From Pseudomonas sp. (GTDB lineage Bacteria; Pseudomonadota; Gammaproteobacteria; Pseudomonadales; Pseudomonadaceae), in contig DQGF01000220.1 of the NCBI GenBank assembly GCA_003525045.1, positions 1 through 5,326 of the forward strand: a DNA stretch of 5,326 bases. The letters are read 5' to 3'. Positions 1 to 5,326 of the stretch are shown here, piece after piece (position 1 is the stretch's first letter; each line of letters begins with the position of its first letter). The notes beneath the pieces were generated by a model, which searched no databases, was not told the origin of the DNA, and saw only the letters and a list, made by a program, of their open reading frames with translations. A program made the position numbers and the translations under genes.

Positions 1-1833
1 CCAAAAGTCTTCAGCCAGGGCCTGGACAAGGTCATCGGCCAGGTCCTGCCGCTGGCGCGCACCGCCAAGGGTGATCAATGGCAAAGCGGTCGCTGGTATC
101 TGCGTGAAGAGCACTGCCGGTTGGTGCCCGGGGATTCGCCGCTGGGCTATCGCTTGCCGCTCGGCTCGCAGCCTTGGGTGAAAGCGGCGGAATATCCGTT
201 TATCCATCCTACTGATCCCAATCAGGATTTCCCGCCACTGCCGGACACCGCGCAATTGCAGAGTCATGGGGACCCTGCCGTTGCTGACGAGCGTGCTCCG
301 AAGATCGACGAATCCGCCGACTGGCTGACCCGCACGGCGTTCTGCGCCGAGGCGAGGGAAGGCCGGTTGTACCTGTTCATGCCGCCGCTGGAGCGGGTCG
401 AGGATTATCTGGAACTGGTCAGTGCCATTGAGGCTACCGCTGAAGAATTGCATTGCCCGGTGTTGCTGGAAGGCTATGAGCCACCTGGTGATCCGCGCCT
501 GAGCAACTTCCGGATTACCCCAGACCCAGGCGTGATCGAGGTCAACGTACAACCGTCCGCAACCTGGGATGAGCTGGTCGAGCGCACCGAATTCCTTTAC
601 GAAGAGGCGCGCCAGACCCGATTGACCACAGAGAAATTCATGATCGATGGCCGGCACACCGGCACCGGCGGCGGTAACCATTTCGTACTGGGTGGCGCGA
701 CACCGGCTGACTCACCGTTTCTGCGCCGTCCCGATTTGCTGCGCAGCCTGATTAGTTACTGGCATAACCACCCGTCCTTGTCCTACCTGTTTTCCGGACT
801 GTTCATCGGCCCGACTTCGCAAGCGCCGCGAGTCGATGAAGCACGCAACGATGCTTTGTACGAGCTGGAAATTGCCTTTGCCCAAATGCCCGAGCCAGGT
901 GAGGAATGTGCGCCCTGGCTGGTGGATCGGCTGTTGCGCAACCTACTGATCGACGTCACCGGCAACACCCACCGCGCCGAGTTTTGCATCGATAAACTCT
1001 ATTCGCCGGACGGTGCTACCGGTCGCCTTGGACTACTTGAGTTGCGAGCGTTTGAAATGCCGCCCCACGCGCGCATGAGCCTGGCTCAGCAGTTGCTGCT
1101 GCGGGCGCTGGTCGCACGGTTCTGGCGCGAGCCTTATGCACCACCAAAGCTGGCGCGCTGGGGCACTGAGTTGCACGACCGGTTTCTGTTGCCGCACTTT
1201 ATCGAGCAGGATTTCGCCGACGTCATCGTTGATCTCAACGCCGCCGGCTATCCGGTGCGGGCCGAGTGGTTTGCAGCCCATCGGGAATTCCGTTTTCCGA
1301 AGGTGGGCGATTACGCGGTCAGCGGTATCGAGCTGGAAGTGCGTCAGGCACTTGAGCCCTGGCATGTGCTGGGCGAGGAAGGCGCGGTCGGTGGCACGGT
1401 GCGTTACGTGGATTCGTCCCTGGAGCGTTTGCAAGTCAAACTCAGCGGATTGCCGCCGCAACGCTATTTGCTGACCTGTAACGGCATTCCTGTGCCGTTG
1501 CAACCTACCGGTCGGGTGGGCGAGTTTGTGGCAGGCGTGCGTTTCCGCGCCTGGCAACCGGCCAACTGCCTGCAACCCACCATTCCGGTTCATGCGCCGC
1601 TGGTGTTCGATTTGCTCGACACCTGGATGCAGCGCTCCCTGGGTGGCTGTCAGTACCACGTCGCCCATCCGGGCGGGCGCAACTACGACAGTCTGCCGGT
1701 GAATGCCAATGAGGCCGAGAGCCGACGGATGGCGCGATTCTTCCGCGTCGGACACACCCCTGGAAAACTTCCGGTACCGGCTGTGGAAATCAATGACGAG
1801 TTACCGATGACGCTCGATTTGCGACGTTTCTAA
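1..1833 (+). CDS. DUF2126 family putative amidoligase (transglutaminase-linked), C-terminal 610 residues; 5' end outside window
   Basis: The reading frame is open from base 1 to the TAA at 1831-1833, so this is the 3' part of a longer gene. The TTG at 121 is an internal Leu codon, not the start, because family-like sequence continues upstream of it. Family members are usually about 1,100 residues, with an N-terminal transglutaminase-like part (not in this window) followed by DUF2126, a putative amidoligase domain regarded as a circularly permuted glutamine-synthetase-like ligase. Visible conserved blocks, in fragment numbering, are [13 protein letters not shown] (216-228), VDEARND (278-284), [13 protein letters not shown] (322-334), [11 protein letters not shown] (345-355) and [13 protein letters not shown] (548-560), which leads into [11 protein letters not shown]. 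The Glu, His and Arg residues in these blocks are candidates for metal and nucleotide binding, by inference. The presumed reaction is ATP-dependent amide or peptide bond formation on an unknown substrate. No frameshift is seen. It is the first visible gene of a co-directional set with an ATP-grasp/alpha-E protein and a transglutaminase. Family assignment is firm; the biochemical role is a prediction. Confidence 0.93.
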   Translation, partial: PKVFSQGLDKVIGQVLPLARTAKGDQWQSGRWYLREEHCRLVPGDSPLGYRLPLGSQPWVKAAEYPFIHPTDPNQDFPPLPDTAQLQSHGDPAVADERAPKIDESADWLTRTAFCAEAREGRLYLFMPPLERVEDYLELVSAIEATAEELHCPVLLEGYEPPGDPRLSNFRITPDPGVIEVNVQPSATWDELVERTEFLYEEARQTRLTTEKFMIDGRHTGTGGGNHFVLGGATPADSPFLRRPDLLRSLISYWHNHPSLSYLFSGLFIGPTSQAPRVDEARNDALYELEIAFAQMPEPGEECAPWLVDRLLRNLLIDVTGNTHRAEFCIDKLYSPDGATGRLGLLELRAFEMPPHARMSLAQQLLLRALVARFWREPYAPPKLARWGTELHDRFLLPHFIEQDFADVIVDLNAAGYPVRAEWFAAHREFRFPKVGDYAVSGIELEVRQALEPWHVLGEEGAVGGTVRYVDSSLERLQVKLSGLPPQRYLLTCNGIPVPLQPTGRVGEFVAGVRFRAWQPANCLQPTIPVHAPLVFDLLDTWMQRSLGGCQYHVAHPGGRNYDSLPVNANEAESRRMARFFRVGHTPGKLPVPAVEINDELPMTLDLRRF

Positions 1834-1842
1834 ACCGTACGC

Positions 1843-1873
1843 GACGCTCGGATTTTTCGTATATCCGGGCGTC
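1843..1873 (+). other. Intercistronic stem-loop between the DUF2126 and ATP-grasp genes
   Basis: The left arm 1843-1853 (GACGCTCGGAT) pairs with the right arm 1863-1873 (ATCCGGGCGTC). This gives 11 continuous pairs with a single U-G wobble (1848-1868) and a 9-nt loop. It begins 9 nt after the upstream stop codon. No T-tract follows on either strand, so it is not a canonical intrinsic terminator. It could protect the 3' end of the upstream message, weaken read-through, or have no function. The rest of the 88-nt gap holds no convincing promoter and no other feature. Confidence 0.6.
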
Positions 1874-1912
1874 ATGAGCCTGCGTTAGTCTGACCGTTCC
1901 TTGCTGTCCGCC

Positions 1913-1915
1913 GAG
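1913..1915 (+). promoter_or_regulatory. Weak Shine-Dalgarno-like GAG before the ATG at 1922
   Basis: GAG lies 6 nt upstream of the ATG at 1922 and is the only purine-rich match to the anti-Shine-Dalgarno near either candidate start. The alternative in-frame TTG at 1901 has a pyrimidine-rich leader with no ribosome-binding sequence. The site is weak, so it supports the ATG only modestly; family-like sequence beginning at this Met is the stronger argument. Confidence 0.35.
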
Positions 1916-1921
1916 CTTTCC

Positions 1922-4408
1922 ATGCCTGACCTGCTTGACCGCTACCCGCTGACGGCGGGCACCTATCATGAACTGCTCGACGACAGCGGCGCGGTGCGCC
2001 CGCACTGGCGTCGGTTGTTCGACCAGTTGCAACGCAGCACGCCAGCGCAGTTGGTGCAGCGTCAGGCACTGTTGACCCGGCAAATCCAGGAAAATGGCGT
2101 GACCTATAACGTCTACGCCGACCCCAAGGGTGCCGATCGGCCGTGGGAGCTGGACCTGCTGCCCCATGTCATTGCTGCTGATGAGTGGGAGCAGTTGTCG
2201 GCCGGGATCGCCCAGCGGGCTCGATTGCTCAATGCCGTGCTGGCGGACCTGTACGGTCCACAACGGTTGATCGCCGAAGGCCTGTTACCCGCCGAGTTGG
2301 TATTCGGCCACAACAACTTCCTCTGGCCCTGTCAGGGTATCTCGCCGCCCGATGGGGCCTTTCTGCATCTGTACGCGGTGGATCTGGCGCGCACCCCCGA
2401 TGGGAGCTGGTGGGTGACGGCGGATCGGACCCAGGCGCCGTCCGGGGCTGGTTATGCCCTGGAAAACCGCACCATCGTGTCCCGGGCCTTTCCCGACCTG
2501 TACCGCGATATGAAAGTGCAGCACCTGGCCGGGTTCTTCCGCACGCTTCAGGAAACCCTGGCCCGTCAGGCGCCCAGCGATGACGAAGCGCCGCTGATCG
2601 TGTTGCTCACGCCGGGTCGTTTCAATGAAAGCTATTTCGAACATTTGTATCTGGCGCGCCAGCTCGGTTATCCACTGGTGGAGGGCGGCGATCTGACCGT
2701 GCGCAATGCCACGGTCTACCTGAAAACCTTGAGCGGCCTGCGCCGGGTCCACGCGATCATGCGCCGACTCGACGATGACTTCTGCGATCCGCTGGAATTG
2801 CGTACCGACTCGGCGCTTGGCGTGCCAGGCCTGCTCGAAGCCGTGCGGCAAGGGCGAGTGCTGGTGGCCAACGCCCTCGGCAGTGGTGTGCTGGAGTCGC
2901 CGGGACTGTTGGGCTTTTTACCGAAAATCAATCAATTCCTGTTCGGCGAAGCACTGATCCTGCCCGCCATCGCCACTTGGTGGTGCGGCGAAGCGCCAGT
3001 GCTGGCTCAAGCCCTGGAAAAATTGCCGGAACTGCTGATCAAACCGGCCTTTGCGTCCCAGAGCTTCGCACCTGTGTTTGGCCGTGACTTGAGTGAAAAA
3101 CAGCGCCAGGACCTGGCTGAGCGCATGCAGGCCCGGCCTTACGCCTATGTGGCGCAAGAACTGGCGCAGCTTTCTCAAGCCCCCGTCTGGCAGCCTGAAG
3201 ACGGGCAGCTGCAACCGCGGGCCATTGGCATGCGCGTCTATGCAGTGGCCAGCCGCAATGGTTATCGGGTGCTGACCGGTGGCCTGACCCGGGTGGCCGC
3301 CGAAGCCGACGCCGAAGTGGTGTCGATGCAGCGCGGCGGTGCGAGCAAGGACACCTGGGTGCTTGGGGATCGCCCACCGAGCGGCGAGCAGTGGAAAACC
3401 CAACGCAACATTGGCGTGCGCGATCTGGTGCGGCGTGATCCGTATCTGCCGTCACGGGTGGTGGAAAACCTGTTCTGGTTCGGCCGTTACTGCGAGCGCT
3501 GCGACGACAGTGCACGATTGCTGCGGATCATGCTGGCGCGCTATGTCGACGGTGACGATCCTCAGGCCTTGCAGGCGGCCGTTAAACTCGGCGAACGCCT
3601 GAATCTTTTGCCGGATGAAGGCGAGTTGCCGGAGCGCTTGTTAGCCGCGCTGCTGGGCGATGACTGGCCGTTCAGCCTGCGCTCCAACCTGCAGCGTTTG
3701 CAGTGGGCGGCCTCGCAGGTGCGCGGCAAGCTCTCGCGGGAAAACTGGCAGGCGTTGGTGGAGTTGCAGCGCGAAGCCATGGAGCTGGAAACCGAAGAAC
3801 CAGACTTCGGCGAATTGCTGGATTTCCTCAACCGTCTGGTGATGTCCCTGGCGGCGTTGTCCGGTTTCGCTCTCGACGACATGACCCGGGACGAAGGCTG
3901 GCGCTTTCTGATGATCGGCCGACGGATCGAGCGCCTGCAATTTCTCAGCGCCAGCCTCGCAGCATTTCTGCGCGGTGCTGGCGCCTTCGACCAGGCCGGA
4001 CTGGAATGGCTGCTGGAACTGGGGAACAGCAGCATCACCTACCGTTCGCGCTATCTGGCGGTAGCACAACTGATCCCGGTGCTCGATCTGTTGCTGCTCG
4101 ACGAGCAGAACCCCCATGCCGTGCTGTTTCAGTTGAAGCTGGTAACCCGCACCCTCAAACGCTTGAACGACGATTTTGGTGTACCGCGCGAAGCGGGTTT
4201 GCCGCCGTTGGTGGAACGACTGGCGCGAATCGATCTGGGCTGTCTGGAAAACCCGCTGTTTGGCGAGGCCAGTGTTCGCGCCGCCATCGAGGGTCTGGCC
4301 GACCTGCTCCAAGAGATCGCCGATGCCAGCGGGCAAGTGTCGGATCGCCTGGCCTTGCGCCATTTCGCCCATGTCGATGATGTCAGCCAGCGCACGGTGT
4401 CCGTCTGA
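1922..4408 (+). CDS. Circularly permuted ATP-grasp / alpha-E domain fusion protein (formerly DUF404/DUF407 plus DUF403)
   Basis: This is an 828-residue protein starting at ATG 1922. The in-frame TTG 21 nt upstream would add seven residues but lacks a ribosome-binding site. Residues about 1-490 form the circularly permuted ATP-grasp (COG2308-type) region. Recognisable blocks are GYALENR ending at E181-N182-R183, IKPAF with K374, the GMRVYAV strand with R438, GGLTRVA around 454-459 and ASKDTWV around 474-480. These are the expected nucleotide and magnesium binding elements. Residues about 508-820 form the alpha-E domain (COG2307-type), opening with YLPSRVVENLFWFGRYCER, then amphipathic helices rich in Leu, Arg and Glu. 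Many bacteria encode these two domains as separate adjacent genes; here they are one chain. The likely activity is ATP-dependent carboxylate-amine ligation (peptide bond formation) on an unknown substrate, in the cytoplasm, since no signal peptide or membrane segment is visible. The stop overlaps the next gene's start, indicating one operon. Domain assignment is confident; the substrate is unknown. Confidence 0.94.
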   Translation: MPDLLDRYPLTAGTYHELLDDSGAVRPHWRRLFDQLQRSTPAQLVQRQALLTRQIQENGVTYNVYADPKGADRPWELDLLPHVIAADEWEQLSAGIAQRARLLNAVLADLYGPQRLIAEGLLPAELVFGHNNFLWPCQGISPPDGAFLHLYAVDLARTPDGSWWVTADRTQAPSGAGYALENRTIVSRAFPDLYRDMKVQHLAGFFRTLQETLARQAPSDDEAPLIVLLTPGRFNESYFEHLYLARQLGYPLVEGGDLTVRNATVYLKTLSGLRRVHAIMRRLDDDFCDPLELRTDSALGVPGLLEAVRQGRVLVANALGSGVLESPGLLGFLPKINQFLFGEALILPAIATWWCGEAPVLAQALEKLPELLIKPAFASQSFAPVFGRDLSEKQRQDLAERMQARPYAYVAQELAQLSQAPVWQPEDGQLQPRAIGMRVYAVASRNGYRVLTGGLTRVAAEADAEVVSMQRGGASKDTWVLGDRPPSGEQWKTQRNIGVRDLVRRDPYLPSRVVENLFWFGRYCERCDDSARLLRIMLARYVDGDDPQALQAAVKLGERLNLLPDEGELPERLLAALLGDDWPFSLRSNLQRLQWAASQVRGKLSRENWQALVELQREAMELETEEPDFGELLDFLNRLVMSLAALSGFALDDMTRDEGWRFLMIGRRIERLQFLSASLAAFLRGAGAFDQAGLEWLLELGNSSITYRSRYLAVAQLIPVLDLLLLDEQNPHAVLFQLKLVTRTLKRLNDDFGVPREAGLPPLVERLARIDLGCLENPLFGEASVRAAIEGLADLLQEIADASGQVSDRLALRHFAHVDDVSQRTVSV

Positions 4409-4410
4409 TG
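4406..4410 (+). promoter_or_regulatory. TGATG stop-start overlap (likely translational coupling)
   Basis: The TGA stop of the ATP-grasp/alpha-E gene (4406-4408) shares its last base with the ATG of the transglutaminase gene (4408-4410). No strong Shine-Dalgarno sequence is seen just upstream, which fits re-initiation by terminating ribosomes and co-ordinated synthesis of the two proteins. The overlap is directly visible; coupling is inferred. Confidence 0.75.
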
Positions 4411-5298
4411 AGTGCCCATTACCAGATTTTCCACGACACCCATTACCACTACGACAGCCCGGTGTCCCTGGCCCAGCAACTGGCGCACCTGTGGCCGCGG
4501 CCCTGTGCCTGGCAACGCTGCACCGAGCAGCAATTGCAGATCAGTCCAGACCCGACCTCGCGCCGGGACGAACTGGATGTGTTCGGCAATCCACTGACCC
4601 GGCTGGCGTTCGAGCGGCCCCACGATGAATTGCTGGTCAATGCCCGGCTTACTGTCGAAGTGTTGGCCCGGCCAGCGCTGGATTTCAATCGGTCACCGGC
4701 CTGGGAAGAAACCCGCAACGCGTTGACCTATAGCAGTCAGCCGCTTTCAACTGAGTTGCTGGAGGCCTGCCGTTACCGGTTCGAATCGCCCTATGTGCAT
4801 TTGAAGCGCAACTTCGTCGAGTTTTCGCAAAGCTGCTTTCCGGCGGGGCGAGCGCTGCTTTTGGGTGTCCAGGCATTGATGGAAAAAATCTTCAATGAGT
4901 TCACCTTCGATGCCGAAGCGACCCAGGTGGCGACACCTTTGGTGGAAGTGCTGGAGCGTCGGCGCGGTGTTTGTCAGGATTTCGCGCACTTGATGCTCGC
5001 CTGCGTACGCTCCCGCGGGCTGGCGGCGCGGTACGTCAGCGGATATTTGCTGACCCAACCACCGCCCGGGCAACCACGATTGATCGGTGCCGATGCATCC
5101 CATGCCTGGGTCTCGGTATTTTGCCCGGTGCTTGGCTGGGTCGATTTCGATCCGACCAACAACGTGCAACCGGCACTGGAACACATCACCCTGGCCTGGG
5201 GCAGGGATTTCTCCGATGTTTCGCCGTTGCGTGGGGTGATTCTGGGCGGCGGCAATCATGACCCCGAGGTTCGGGTCACCGTGATGCCGCTGGAATAA
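4408..5298 (+). CDS. Transglutaminase-like cysteine protein (putative peptidase) with bacterial transglutaminase N-terminal domain
   Basis: This is a complete 296-residue protein. Residues about 3-85 match the bacterial transglutaminase-like N-terminal beta domain (YQIFHDTHYHYDSPV, then DVFGNPL around 57-63). Residues about 150-255 form the transglutaminase core. The catalytic Cys189 lies in RRGVCQDFAHL, His232 in ASHAWVSVF and Asp248 in DFDPTNN, so the papain-like triad is complete. Length and order fit the stand-alone COG1305 proteins found beside ATP-grasp/alpha-E genes. Such prokaryotic transglutaminase-fold proteins are generally thought to act as peptidases or amide-transferring enzymes rather than true protein cross-linkers. 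Here it may process or transfer the product made by the neighbouring ligases, which is inference. There is no signal peptide or membrane segment, suggesting the cytoplasm. The start overlaps the upstream stop by one base, and a REP element begins 12 nt after the TAA, apparently closing the operon. The full-length first gene normally carries its own transglutaminase domain, so the operon probably encodes two. Confidence 0.94.
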   Translation: MSAHYQIFHDTHYHYDSPVSLAQQLAHLWPRPCAWQRCTEQQLQISPDPTSRRDELDVFGNPLTRLAFERPHDELLVNARLTVEVLARPALDFNRSPAWEETRNALTYSSQPLSTELLEACRYRFESPYVHLKRNFVEFSQSCFPAGRALLLGVQALMEKIFNEFTFDAEATQVATPLVEVLERRRGVCQDFAHLMLACVRSRGLAARYVSGYLLTQPPPGQPRLIGADASHAWVSVFCPVLGWVDFDPTNNVQPALEHITLAWGRDFSDVSPLRGVILGGGNHDPEVRVTVMPLE

Positions 5299-5310
5299 CA
5301 AAGATCCCCT

Positions 5311-5326
5311 GTAGGAGCGAGCTTGC
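5311..5326 (+). repeat. Partial Pseudomonas REP element (GTAG-headed), cut by window end
   Basis: GTAGGAGCGAGCTTGC matches the left half of the very common REP palindrome of fluorescent Pseudomonas: a GTAG head, a GCGAGC arm (5317-5322), a TT loop, and the first two bases (GC) of the expected GCTCGC arm. These extragenic palindromes are mobilised by REP-associated tyrosine transposases and often sit just after a gene's 3' end. Here it starts 12 nt after the transglutaminase stop, where it could form an mRNA-end hairpin. Only half is in view, so a single REP cannot be told from a paired REPIN. Confidence 0.85.

Noticed and set aside
121..123. TTG as the start codon of the first gene
   Set aside because: The frame is open and codes plausible sequence from base 1, and the family is far longer than 570 residues. 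This TTG is an internal leucine codon.
1033..1755. Long antisense open frame of 240 codons inside the DUF2126 gene
   Set aside because: It lies wholly opposite a well-supported gene. Such open frames are common in high-GC Pseudomonas DNA, and the translation resembles no family I recognise.
1771..1780. Perfect 10-bp palindrome CCGGTACCGG
   Set aside because: It lies inside the coding frame, is short, has no loop or spaced arms, and is expected by chance in GC-rich sequence.
1901..1903. TTG as the start of the ATP-grasp/alpha-E gene
   Set aside because: There is no ribosome-binding sequence before it, and the seven extra residues add nothing family-like. The ATG at 1922 begins the recognisable family N-terminus (MPDLLDRYPLTAGTYHELL).
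1834..1921. Possible separate sigma-70 promoter for the second gene
   Set aside because: AT-rich stretches near 1853-1864 and the TAGTCT at 1886-1891 have no partner -35 box at proper spacing, so an independent promoter cannot be supported.
3641..4372. Long antisense open frame of 243 codons opposite the alpha-E domain
   Set aside because: It is rich in Gln, His and Arg, typical of the reverse complement of a Leu- and Glu-rich helical domain. I see no recognisable motif or own ribosome-binding site.

Overview
The window is high-GC, densely coding DNA that looks like Pseudomonas, most likely the P. fluorescens group. The evidence is the strong G/C third-position codon bias, the protein families, and the start of a typical Pseudomonas GTAG-headed REP palindrome (GTAGGAGCGAGCTTGC) at the right edge. 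All three genes lie on the + strand and fill almost the whole window.

Layout: positions 1-1833 hold the C-terminal 610 codons of a large DUF2126 (putative amidoligase) protein whose N-terminus lies left of the window. An 88-nt gap (1834-1921) follows, containing an 11-bp stem-loop without a T-tract. Positions 1922-4408 encode an 828-residue fusion of a circularly permuted ATP-grasp domain and an alpha-E helical domain. Its TGA stop overlaps by one base the ATG of the third gene, a 296-residue transglutaminase-like cysteine protein (4408-5298) with an intact Cys-His-Asp triad. Twelve bases after its stop codon a REP element begins and runs off the window.

Taken together, this is a compact amidoligase/transglutaminase cassette. 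Comparative genomics (Iyer, Aravind and colleagues, 2009) predicted that circularly permuted ATP-grasp proteins, circularly permuted glutamine-synthetase-like ligases, alpha-E domains, transglutaminase-like peptidases and an Ntn-hydrolase act together in an ATP-dependent peptide synthesis or peptide-tagging pathway. As far as I know its substrate and product are not established. The inferred logic is that the two ligases form amide or peptide bonds, the alpha-E domain acts as a partner or scaffold, and the transglutaminase-fold protein cleaves or transfers the product. No signal peptides or membrane segments are visible in the two complete proteins, so the system is probably cytoplasmic. No RNA gene, CRISPR array or insertion sequence is visible.
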